DNA of 8,305 nt, taken from assembly GCA_964563495.1 (NCBI GenBank), contig CAZLYK010000193.1, positions 1 to 8,305 on the forward strand. Direction: 5' to 3'. Within the stretch, counting starts at the first letter, position 1; each line of letters starts with the position of its first letter. The DNA is from CAZLYK01 sp964563495 (GTDB lineage Bacteria > Acidobacteriota > Blastocatellia > RBC074). Positions 1 through 6,209 of this stretch are shown piece after piece. The notes below the pieces were generated by a model. That model was not told where the DNA came from. It worked only from the letters and a program-made list of their open reading frames with translations, and ran no database searches. A program made the translations under genes and the position numbers.

Positions 1-1095
1 AACAGCAATCCCTATTTCCGCTATCTGTATAGCGTCGACTTTAGTGGCAAGAACCTAAAGCTGTTGACCCCGAATGTTGGGGATCATACTGTCAGTTTTT
101 CTCCGGATAAAAATTATTTTGTGGACACCTATTCAATGCCCGACGTCCCACCTGTATGTGAAGTGCGAAACGTAAAAGGCAAATTGATTACGGCCTTAGA
201 GAAAACGGATATTTCACGTTTGCAAGCAACAGGTTGGCAGCCTCCCATGCCTTTTACTGTGAAGTCAGCCGACAACCGTTTCGATTTGTATGGCCTTTTA
301 TACACCCCGACCAAGATGGACACAACTTCAAAATATCCGGTGATTGTTTATATCTATCCTGGGCCACAGGGCGGCAGCGTCGGTTATTGGGGATTTTCCG
401 CAAGCCGGGGAGATAATCAAGCGCTGGCGGAATTAGGATTTATCGTTGTCCAATTGGAAGGAAGCTGCAATCCCCAGCGGTCAAAGTCTTTTCACGATGT
501 GTGTTATGGCAACATGGGAGAAAATACACTCTCGGATCAGGTTGCAGGTTTAAAACAATTGGCCGCGAAACGCCACTATATGGATTTGAAAAATGTTGGG
601 ATTTGGGGGCATTCCGGCGGAGGCTTTGCCGCTGCGGCGGCGATGTTTAAATATCCCGATTTCTTTAAGGTTGGAATTTCAGAATCAGGCAATCATGACA
701 ACCGGAATTATGAAGATGACTGGGGCGAAAGATACATTGGTTTAGAAAAAAAGAATCCCGACGGTAAATCCAATTACGAACAACAGGCCAATCAGACTTT
801 CGCTGCAAATCTAAAAGGGAAATTATTGCTGATTCACGGAGGAATGGATGATAATGTGCCTCCGTACAATTCCTATTTAGTTGCCGATGCACTGATGAAC
901 GCCAACAAAGATTTTGATTTCTTATTGCTCCCTCATGCCCACCATGGGTATGGCAAAGATTCCAATTATGTTATGCGGAGACGGTGGGATTACTTTGTAC
1001 AACATTTGTTGCAAGCAACTCCTCCAAAAGAGTATTTGATTAAAATCGATCCTGATCCAAGGATTAAGGAAAGTGAATTTAGCACTATGAATTAA
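1..1095 (+). CDS. S9 family (DPP IV-like) serine peptidase, C-terminal part
   Basis: The reading frame is open from base 1, so the gene starts upstream of the window; 364 residues are visible and it ends at TAA 1093-1095. The first ~60 residues (FRYLYSVDFSGKNLKLLTP, then GDHTVSFSPD) look like the end of the DPP IV N-terminal beta-propeller. The remainder is an alpha/beta-hydrolase peptidase_S9 domain. The triad is visible: nucleophile Ser in GHSGGG (codon 613-615), Asp in HGGMDDNVPP (codon 847-849, first of two Asp), and His in HAHHGYG (codon 943-945). The family removes dipeptides or cleaves after proline in short peptides and is usually periplasmic or secreted; the targeting signal would lie outside the window. 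The usual DPP IV nucleophile motif is GWSYGG, so GHSGGG marks a bacterial subgroup. GC content is low (about 40% on sampled lines, against 53-70% on sampled lines of later genes). The family call is firm; substrate is unknown. Confidence 0.93.
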   Translation, partial: NSNPYFRYLYSVDFSGKNLKLLTPNVGDHTVSFSPDKNYFVDTYSMPDVPPVCEVRNVKGKLITALEKTDISRLQATGWQPPMPFTVKSADNRFDLYGLLYTPTKMDTTSKYPVIVYIYPGPQGGSVGYWGFSASRGDNQALAELGFIVVQLEGSCNPQRSKSFHDVCYGNMGENTLSDQVAGLKQLAAKRHYMDLKNVGIWGHSGGGFAAAAAMFKYPDFFKVGISESGNHDNRNYEDDWGERYIGLEKKNPDGKSNYEQQANQTFAANLKGKLLLIHGGMDDNVPPYNSYLVADALMNANKDFDFLLLPHAHHGYGKDSNYVMRRRWDYFVQHLLQATPPKEYLIKIDPDPRIKESEFSTMN

Positions 1096-1201
1096 GAAAT
1101 GAATAACCAGCACTGGTCTGGCCATTTCCATTTGTCTCAAGGGCGTATATAATCCACTCGCGGCGCGCGAAGAGCGTCCCGAGTTTGCCACCCTAATGTT
1201 A

Positions 1202-1218
1202 GTCGCTGATTCAGCGAC
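1202..1218. repeat. Perfect inverted repeat at the 3' end of the aldo/keto reductase gene
   Basis: GTCGCTGA and TCAGCGAC are exact reverse complements separated by one base. A realistic hairpin is a 6-bp stem (GTCGCT/AGCGAC) with a 5-base loop. It overlaps the reductase stop codon (complement of 1211-1213) in the gap between two convergent genes. No T run follows on either strand, so it is not a canonical intrinsic terminator, although it may slow polymerase or protect the mRNA 3' end. It could also be chance. Confidence 0.35.
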
Positions 1219-2215
1219 CGGCCATTTGCTCCAGGTGTTCGGGGTAACGAGTCCCGTGTACCTTGATCTCAGCGGCGGCGCTAACGATCTCACGGAGATC
1301 GTCGGGCGTAAGTTCAACGGCAGCCGCTCCGATATTCTCCTCCAAGCGGCTCAGCTTCGTGGTTCCTGGGATGGGAACAATCCACGGCTTCTGGGCAAGC
1401 AGCCAAGCGAGCGCGATCTGAGCAGGTGTCGCGTGCTTTTGTTTTGCAATCTTGCCAAGCAGATCAACCAAGGCCTGATTCGCCTTGCGGGCCTCGTGCG
1501 TAAAGCGAGGGAGGGTGTTGCGGAAATCGGAACTCTCGAACGTAGTACTTTCGTTGATCTTTCCTGTGAGGAAACCCCTACCCAAGGGACTAAAGGGAAC
1601 AAAGCCGATTCCGAGTTCATCTAGACTCGACAGCACTTCTACTTCAGGGCCTCTCGTCCACAGCGAGTATTCGCTCTGGAGCGCCGTGACCGGTTGGACG
1701 GCGTGGGCGCGACGGATTGTTTGCACCCCGGCTTCAGAAAGGCCGAAGTGCCTAACCTTACCTTCCTGAATGAGATCCTTTACCGCTCCCGCTACGTCTT
1801 CGATCGGCACATTCGGGTCAACACGATGTTGATAGAATAGATCGAGGGCGTCAACCTTGAGGCGTTTGAGCGAGGCCTCAGCAACCTCTTTGATGTGTTC
1901 AGGTCTGCTATCCAGGCCACTCCACCTTGGCCCATCCCGCATCTGCGGGAGCTCAGGTGCGAAGCCAAATTTGGTAGCAATCACCACCTGCTTACGGAAG
2001 GGGGCGAGAGCCTCGCCGACGAGTTCTTCGTTGATGAATGGGCCATAAGATTCAGCAGTATCGAAAAACGTAATGCCGCGTTCGACGGCTGAACGAATCA
2101 GTGAGATCATGTCCTGCTTGTCTCCAGCCGGGCCATATCCAAAACTCATTCCCATGCAACCGAGTCCGAGAGCCGAGACTTCGAGATTGCTCTTTCCAAG
2201 TTTGCGCTTTTGCAT
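1211..2215 (-). CDS. Aldo/keto reductase
   Basis: This is a 334-residue cytoplasmic TIM-barrel oxidoreductase that reduces aldehydes or ketones with NADPH. The catalytic tetrad of the superfamily is complete: Asp52 and Tyr57 in FDTAESYG, Lys82 in ATKFGF, His130 in YQHRVD. The N-terminal GLGCMGMSFGYG and the C-terminal cofactor segment IPGTTKLSRLEENI (residues 282-295) are typical of the family and suggest the YakC/AKR13-like group that acts on small carbonyls. Length is normal. The ATG at 2215-2213 is preceded by a good ribosome binding site (AAAGGA on the minus strand, complement of 2222-2227). The gene lies 34 bases downstream of the PQQ-like gene on the same strand with no terminator between, so the two are probably co-transcribed. 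The physiological substrate cannot be told from sequence. Confidence 0.95.
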   Translation of the reverse strand: MQKRKLGKSNLEVSALGLGCMGMSFGYGPAGDKQDMISLIRSAVERGITFFDTAESYGPFINEELVGEALAPFRKQVVIATKFGFAPELPQMRDGPRWSGLDSRPEHIKEVAEASLKRLKVDALDLFYQHRVDPNVPIEDVAGAVKDLIQEGKVRHFGLSEAGVQTIRRAHAVQPVTALQSEYSLWTRGPEVEVLSSLDELGIGFVPFSPLGRGFLTGKINESTTFESSDFRNTLPRFTHEARKANQALVDLLGKIAKQKHATPAQIALAWLLAQKPWIVPIPGTTKLSRLEENIGAAAVELTPDDLREIVSAAAEIKVHGTRYPEHLEQMAGR

Positions 2216-2249
2216 TTAGATTCCTTTCTTTAATAAAGGCCGGAACTTG

Positions 2250-3536
2250 CTATTTGCCCTGCGCCTTCACATTATAGCAGAGCAGCACATCCTGATCGCG
2301 CAAGTAGAGTTTGCCGTTGGCAATGACCGGATGCGCCCAAGCCGGCTGTCTGGTGCGGTCGGGCTGAACAAAACGGCCGCGCTCAATGTATTGCTTCGGA
2401 CTCGGCTCGATCAGGAGCATGGTGCCGTCCTCGAGGCGATAGTAGAGCCGGCCATCTGCAAAGGCCACCGAGCCTTTCGGCGCGCGCTTTTCGCCGCGAC
2501 GCTCATCCCACAAAACATTGCCGGTCTTGAAGTCGAGACAGACGAGGTAGCCACCTGAATTGCCGCCGTTGGCGCCATACAAATTGCCCTCGAAGAGAAT
2601 CATGCCACCGTGATGATTTTGCATCTTATCGGAGAAATAAACTTCCTGGGCCTTGACACTACCATTCGCCTCTTTGCTTAGTTTGACTAACCCTCCGCCA
2701 TTATTATAAGCCGAGGCAGCGAACACCTGGCCCTCGTGGTAGAGCGGCGTTGAGCAGTTAATCCCGTAGTTGTTGGAGGGCCTGTCATAGCGCCAGAGAA
2801 ATTTGCCATCGGACGCTGCAACGCCAACGAGTGCCTTCGCAGTAAGCTGTACGTATTGGCGCTGTCCAGCGAAATCAATTGCGATGGCTGAGGCATAGGC
2901 CGCCTTGGGATCGTCTGGTACTTGGCTCTTCCAGATCGTCTTGCCGGTCAACTTGTCGAGAGCCACAATCGTCGCGCCTTCGCCGCCGGGGGTGCAGATG
3001 ACCTTATCGCCATCAACAAGCGGCGATTCGCGGAAACTCCAGATGGGCACCTCTCCGCCGAAATCGCGCTGGAAACTGCGTTGCCAAACAATTTTGCCGT
3101 CTCGAACCTGCAGGCAAGATACGTCGCCACCCAAACCGATGACATAGAGCCGTTCGCCATCGACCGTGGGCGTGCATCCCGGGCCATCTTTTCCCGGCGG
3201 CTCTTGCTGCTGGAAAGCTGGGCCAAGGCGCGTTACCCAAATGGTCTTGCCATCTTTCTCAGACAAAGCCCAAACGACTTCATCGGCGCCGCGATTGCTC
3301 ATGCCGTAAATCCGTCCGGCAGCAATGGAGGGAGCGCTCTCGCCGCCGCCGAGGCCCGTGATCTTCCAAGCGAGCGGCGGGCCAGCTGGCGTCCATTCCT
3401 TGAGCAGACCGCTTTCTCTAGAAATCGCATTCCGGTCCGGACCCTGCCACTGCGGCCAATCGAAAGACTCTGGTGTACTTGCGAAAGCTATTGCGGTGAG
3501 TAGAGCCAACACGAAATACAAGGCGTAGCGTTTCAT
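2250..3536 (-). CDS. Secreted PQQ-binding-like beta-propeller repeat protein
   Basis: This 428-residue protein has a Sec-type signal peptide: basic MKRY, a hydrophobic stretch to about residue 18, and a likely cleavage at AFA|S (19/20). The mature protein starts with WPQWQGPDR (27-35), a signature common at the head of PQQ-like propellers in Planctomycetota, Verrucomicrobiota and Acidobacteriota. Blade-type motifs follow: DGKTIW, DGKIVW, TGKTIW, DGKFLW and TGNVLW, each ending a beta-propeller strand as in BamB and quinoprotein dehydrogenases. There is no vicinal Cys-Cys pair as in methanol dehydrogenases and no haem motif, so a catalytic quinoprotein role is unproven; a binding or scaffolding role is equally possible. 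It is probably periplasmic. The ATG at 3536-3534 has a strong ribosome binding site AAGGAG (complement of 3545-3550). It is the first gene of a probable operon with the aldo/keto reductase. Confidence 0.92.
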   Translation of the reverse strand: MKRYALYFVLALLTAIAFASTPESFDWPQWQGPDRNAISRESGLLKEWTPAGPPLAWKITGLGGGESAPSIAAGRIYGMSNRGADEVVWALSEKDGKTIWVTRLGPAFQQQEPPGKDGPGCTPTVDGERLYVIGLGGDVSCLQVRDGKIVWQRSFQRDFGGEVPIWSFRESPLVDGDKVICTPGGEGATIVALDKLTGKTIWKSQVPDDPKAAYASAIAIDFAGQRQYVQLTAKALVGVAASDGKFLWRYDRPSNNYGINCSTPLYHEGQVFAASAYNNGGGLVKLSKEANGSVKAQEVYFSDKMQNHHGGMILFEGNLYGANGGNSGGYLVCLDFKTGNVLWDERRGEKRAPKGSVAFADGRLYYRLEDGTMLLIEPSPKQYIERGRFVQPDRTRQPAWAHPVIANGKLYLRDQDVLLCYNVKAQGK

Positions 3537-3591
3537 TGAAGGTTCTCCTTATTCCAGATTGTGGATTGCATCGCGTTTCTCATATCAGAAA

Positions 3592-3619
3592 AGTATAAGC
3601 AATTTTTATCAAAAAGCAA
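3592..3619 (-). promoter_or_regulatory. Predicted sigma-70-type promoter of the PQQ-like/AKR operon
   Basis: On the minus strand a -35-like TTGCTT (complement of 3614-3619) is followed after 16 bases by a -10-like TATACT (complement of 3592-3597), which matches the consensus TATAAT at 5 of 6 positions. It lies 56 bases before the start codon at 3536 in the AT-rich part of the divergent gap. The hexamer TTGCTT occurs a second time in the spacer, overlapping the -10 approach. The assignment is by eye, and consensus use in this unknown lineage is uncertain. Confidence 0.4.
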
Positions 3620-3646
3620 GCTTGTCCCACTGAAAACTGGGAGCTT
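3618..3646. repeat. Imperfect dyad just upstream of the predicted operon promoter
   Basis: TCCCA (3625-3629) pairs with TGGGA (3638-3642) around an 8-base loop. AAGC (3618-3621) pairs with GCTT (3643-3646) outside a 3-base bulge. On the plus strand it is followed by only two further Ts and no gene precedes it in that direction, so a terminator is unlikely. It abuts the -35 element of the minus-strand promoter and could be a regulator site. The stems are short and chance is a real alternative. Confidence 0.2.
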
Positions 3647-3781
3647 TTACCGATTATAAATAAAATGATCGCCTATACTTCTGATCCCATACCTCTCTTG
3701 TTAAATCATCCTCCCCCATCTCCAACTACACCCCAAAATTACACCTTTGGGCTGATGCAACGGAGCACATCTTTGTTGTAT

Positions 3782-3798
3782 ATTGTCCCTATGACAAT
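3782..3798 (+). promoter_or_regulatory. Operator-like perfect inverted repeat upstream of the small gene pair
   Basis: ATTGTC (3782-3787) and GACAAT (3793-3798) are exact reverse complements separated by five bases (CCTAT). The left arm overlaps a -10-like TATATT (3779-3784), but no good -35 hexamer is seen 16-18 bases further up. The dyad ends 28 bases before the preferred ATG at 3827. A 17-bp symmetric site over a -10 region is the usual geometry of a dimeric repressor operator. No regulator is encoded in the window, so its owner is unknown. The repeat also overlaps two in-frame ATGs (3791, 3797) that are alternative starts for the next gene. Confidence 0.4.
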
Positions 3799-3826
3799 GA
3801 CCGATAGAGAAACTAAGGGCGTGGCA

Positions 3827-4063
3827 ATGGACATCTACGAGTTGCAAATAAAAGGGCATCTCGACGACCGCTGGTCGGACTGGCTTGGGGGTTTGGCCAT
3901 AGAGCGCCAGGAAGACGGCACGACCGTGCTGGTCGGACCGGTCGTTGACCAGGCCGCGCTGTATGGCGTGATCATTCGAATCCGTGATCTCGGCCTGTCT
4001 TTGCTGTCAGTGAGTCAAGTGGTCAAATCGCTCGGCGGCACGCATGGGGAAGCTCGATTATGA
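3827..4063 (+). CDS. Small conserved-looking protein of unknown function
   Basis: A 78-residue soluble protein begins at ATG 3827 with a weak ribosome binding site (AAGG about 8 bases upstream). ATGs at 3791 and 3797 are in frame but lack such a site and lie inside the inverted repeat; the open frame further up to 3665 encodes low-complexity Pro/Thr-rich sequence that does not look coding. The body resembles a small widespread family of hypothetical proteins known to me by pattern only: YELQIKGHLDDRWSDWLGG (4-22), then a turn and strand (DGTTVLVGPVVDQAAL, 30-45), then a helix (YGVIIRIRDLGL, 46-57) and a final strand (SLLSVSQV). A beta-beta-beta-alpha-beta order is inferred. No catalytic motif, metal site, signal peptide or membrane segment is seen. 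The stop overlaps the next start (ATGA), so the two are probably translationally coupled. Confidence 0.75.
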   Translation: MDIYELQIKGHLDDRWSDWLGGLAIERQEDGTTVLVGPVVDQAALYGVIIRIRDLGLSLLSVSQVVKSLGGTHGEARL

Positions 4064-4308
4064 GAGAGAATAAACAAATGATAGAAATCACCAGGCTTGA
4101 AGCGGACGACTTGGTCTTTAGCTATGACATTGTTGACCAGCGCTTTTACCAGGATAGAAAAGCGCTGCGGTTCGACTTTACCCTCGGCAATGACCAATTC
4201 TTGATCGTCATATACAAGCACGATACGAAAGAAAAGTCCTACTTTGTTATGGCGCGTAAAATATCGAGGGACAAACGAAAACGCCTGCATGGCGAGGAAA
4301 TGAAATAA
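4060..4308 (+). CDS. Small hypothetical protein coupled to the preceding gene
   Basis: This 82-residue protein starts at ATG 4060, overlapping the upstream stop by four bases; a second in-frame ATG at 4078 has a purine-rich AGAGAG upstream and is an equally possible start (76 residues). The sequence alternates short predicted strands (MIEITRLEADDLVFSYDI; ALRFDFTLGNDQFLIVIYKH; KSYFVMARKI) and ends in a strongly basic tail (SRDKRKR). No known domain is recognised, and there is no signal peptide or membrane segment. The basic tail would fit nucleic acid or acidic-surface binding, but that is a guess. It ends in TAA 4306-4308, about 90 bases before the DUF4386 gene. The overlap and a coherent charge pattern support it as real despite its size. 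Confidence 0.65.
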   Translation: MRENKQMIEITRLEADDLVFSYDIVDQRFYQDRKALRFDFTLGNDQFLIVIYKHDTKEKSYFVMARKISRDKRKRLHGEEMK

Positions 4309-4399
4309 CGGTTAATAGCATCGACGAAGCATCGCGGCGTCAAGTCACTAACAGTTTAGCAAACCTCTTCTTCGTTACATTATCCTTCAAGGAGCACAT

Positions 4400-5100
4400 A
4401 TGACTCGCACAACGAATGCAAGAATCGCCGGGTTCACGTTCATCTTCTACATCGCGGCCGGCATCACCAGCCTGGTTCTCTCCGGCCGGGCAATCATTGG
4501 AGATGGAATCGCGGCGAAGCTCGCTAGTATTGCCCAGAACGAAACGGAGATGCGCATCGTTGTTTTGCTTTCGCTGCTGACTTGTTTCTCGCGATCGCCT
4601 TGGGGGCGACGCTCTACGCAATCACACGCGAGCAGGATCGTGATCTCGCCATGCTTGGCCTGATCTGTCGCGTCGCCGAAGGACTCGCTGGCATGTTCAT
4701 GCCGAAGACATTGGCACTGCTCTGGCTCGCAACAGCCACCGGCGCAAATACACTGGACACTGTGGCAACGCATGCACTCGGCACGTTACTTCTGAAGATG
4801 GGAGCATGGAGCCCGAGCGCAACTTTCTTCGCCGTGGGCAGCACGTTCTTCGCCTGGCTCCTGCTGCGCGGCCGGATGATTCCGGTCGCGCTGGCTTGGC
4901 TCGGCGTCATCGCGTCGGTACTGCTCGTCGTCATTCTTCCTCTCCAGCTCGCCGGATTGTTCGGTAGCTCGGCCAACTGGTTCAGCGCGGTTACCTGGTT
5001 GATGTGGTTGCCCATGTTGGTGTATGAAGTGGCGCTCGCACTGTGGCTCATTATCAAGGGAGTCGCCATGCCTAATGTTGCTCCATCCAGCGTGAACTAA
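4400..5100 (+). pseudogene. DUF4386-like integral membrane protein, split by one frameshift
   Basis: The first part starts at ATG 4400 behind a strong AAGGAG (4389-4394) and reads MTRTTNARIAGFTFIFYIAAG, the N-terminus typical of DUF4386 membrane proteins. After about 4565 this frame turns into hydrophilic Arg/Ser-rich sequence and stops at 4661-4663. The adjacent frame takes over with AFAADLFLAIALGATLYAIT and continues through several hydrophobic segments (FFAVGSTFFAWLLL, WLGVIASVLLVVILPLQLAG, WLPMLVYEVALALWLI) to TAA at 5098-5100. Adding a single base in the TTTT run at 4563-4566 joins both halves into one 233-residue protein, the usual family length, with the AADL motif kept. The second half alone has only a TTG start (4582) and no ribosome binding site. 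The function of DUF4386 is unknown. The break may be a true mutation or a homopolymer sequencing error; no classical A/G-rich slippery site is seen. Confidence 0.8.
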
Positions 5101-5148
5101 TTGCCAATTCTAAAAGTGGCTGAATCAAAATAAACCTCGAGGCAATTC

Positions 5149-6111
5149 ATGAAAGCAATTGTCTACAAAAAATACGGCCCACCGGAGGTTCTGCAGATCG
5201 AGGAGTTCGACAAACCGGCTCCGGATGAAAATCAAGTTTTGGTCAAAGTTCATGTGGCGTCCATCAACGCGGGTGATTACCGCACGATGAATCCCGACGC
5301 GTTCCTGATTCGGCTGATGAGCGGACTTCGAAAACCAAAAGATCCGCGCCTCGGATGGGACTTAGCGGGATATGTGGAAGCGGTTGGCAAAAACATCAAG
5401 CAGTTTCGGCCAGATGATGAGGTATTCGGCTGTGCTAACGGAACTTTTGCCGAGTATGTCGTTGCCAAAGAAGATCGTTTGGCGCTGAAGCCGACCAACA
5501 GATCCTTCGAGGAAGCAGCATCTTTGCCCGTGGCGGCTCTCACTGCTCTGCAAGGACTTCGCGACGCTGCGGCGATCCGGCCTGGACAAAAAATTTTAAT
5601 CCAAGGCGCCTCGGGTGGTGTGGGTACGTACGCGGTGCAGTTCGCCAAATTGTTCGGCGCGGAAGTGACCGCCGTGTGCAGCAAAAGGAATCTGGATATG
5701 GCGCGCTCCATTGGGGCAGATCACGTCATCGATTACACCAAGGAAGATTTCACGCAAAGCCCACAGCGTTACGACGTGATTTTTGCCGTCAACGGTTATC
5801 ACCCGCTCTCAGATTATAAGAAAGCTCTATCTCCCCAAGGGATTTATATCTGTGCCGGAGGCACCATGCCCCAATTTCTCCAGGCCATACTCCTAGGATC
5901 TTTGATGTCAAGGAAGGGCGGTAAAAAAATGGGGAGCATGGGAATTGCGAAAATCAACCAAAAGGATTTAGTTTACATTGGGGAGCTACTTGCAGCTGGC
6001 AAAATCACCCCGGTTATCGACCGGCGCTACCCGTTAAGTGAGATTGCTGAAGCTTTCCGGCACATAGAAGATACACACGCCCAAGGCAAAGTCGTCATCA
6101 CGATGGTATAA
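5149..6111 (+). CDS. Zinc-independent MDR quinone oxidoreductase / NAD(P)-dependent alcohol dehydrogenase-like
   Basis: A 320-residue cytoplasmic protein of the medium-chain dehydrogenase/reductase superfamily, near the usual length for quinone oxidoreductases. An N-terminal GroES-like domain (MKAIVYKKYGPPEVLQIEE; NQVLVKVHVASINAGDYR) is followed by a Rossmann domain with GASGGVG (153-159) and a C-terminal GKITPVIDRRYPLSEIAEAF segment typical of the family. The catalytic zinc Cys of alcohol dehydrogenases is replaced (INAGDYR) and the structural-zinc cysteine cluster is absent, so it is a zinc-free reductase. CSKR (177-180), after the second Rossmann strand, suggests NADPH preference; it probably reduces quinones or activated enones. 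The ATG at 5149 has GAGG (5139-5142) six bases upstream. It lies 48 bases after the DUF4386 gene on the same strand and could be co-transcribed with it. The exact substrate cannot be inferred. Confidence 0.93.
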   Translation: MKAIVYKKYGPPEVLQIEEFDKPAPDENQVLVKVHVASINAGDYRTMNPDAFLIRLMSGLRKPKDPRLGWDLAGYVEAVGKNIKQFRPDDEVFGCANGTFAEYVVAKEDRLALKPTNRSFEEAASLPVAALTALQGLRDAAAIRPGQKILIQGASGGVGTYAVQFAKLFGAEVTAVCSKRNLDMARSIGADHVIDYTKEDFTQSPQRYDVIFAVNGYHPLSDYKKALSPQGIYICAGGTMPQFLQAILLGSLMSRKGGKKMGSMGIAKINQKDLVYIGELLAAGKITPVIDRRYPLSEIAEAFRHIEDTHAQGKVVITMV

Positions 6112-6192
6112 AACCTTCTATGCCCCCGCCAGTGAAATTTGGCAATAGGCAACAATATTACCCAGGCTGCGTATGAACCCTCAATTTCAAAT

Positions 6193-6198
6193 AGGAGG
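6193..6198 (+). promoter_or_regulatory. Ribosome binding site that bears on the start of the membrane-anchored propeller gene
   Basis: AGGAGG lies 11 bases before ATG 6210, a long but acceptable spacing. A second in-frame ATG at 6249 (MANAQIAEL) has GGAG at 6237-6240 with 8-base spacing and would remove 13 residues before the first membrane segment. The 6210 start is preferred because its site matches the anti-Shine-Dalgarno sequence better. Either start leaves the domains unchanged. Confidence 0.5.
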
Positions 6199-6209
6199 AG
6201 CATTGAACA

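Noticed and set aside
922..1317. 131-codon minus-strand frame spanning the peptidase end, the gap and the reductase end
   Set aside because: It runs across two convergent genes in the wrong frames, has no start signal, and its product has no recognisable feature.
1196..1624. 142-codon plus-strand frame opposite the aldo/keto reductase
   Set aside because: The opposite strand carries the conserved IPGT...RLEEN cofactor segment and the C-terminus of the reductase; this frame is its shadow.
2223..2239. CCTTT / AAAGG inverted repeat in the 34-base gap of the minus-strand operon
   Set aside because: Only five AT-rich pairs arise from the purine-rich ribosome binding site facing a pyrimidine run; too weak to call a terminator or switch.
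2922..3503. 193-codon open frame on the plus strand opposite the secreted propeller gene
   Set aside because: It is fully antisense to a gene with a clear signal peptide and family motifs. The translation has no recognisable pattern and no ribosome binding site; long mirror frames are expected in GC-rich genes.
3665..3826. N-terminal extension of the small gene at 3827 up to ATG 3665
   Set aside because: The added residues are Pro/Thr-rich and unlike a protein of this size, there is no ribosome binding site at 3665, and the stretch contains the inverted repeat and -10-like element.
5099..5147. AATTGCC ... GGCAATT 7-base inverted repeat flanking the gap before the MDR gene
   Set aside because: The arms are 35 bases apart, short and AT-rich, with no promoter or terminator context; likely chance.
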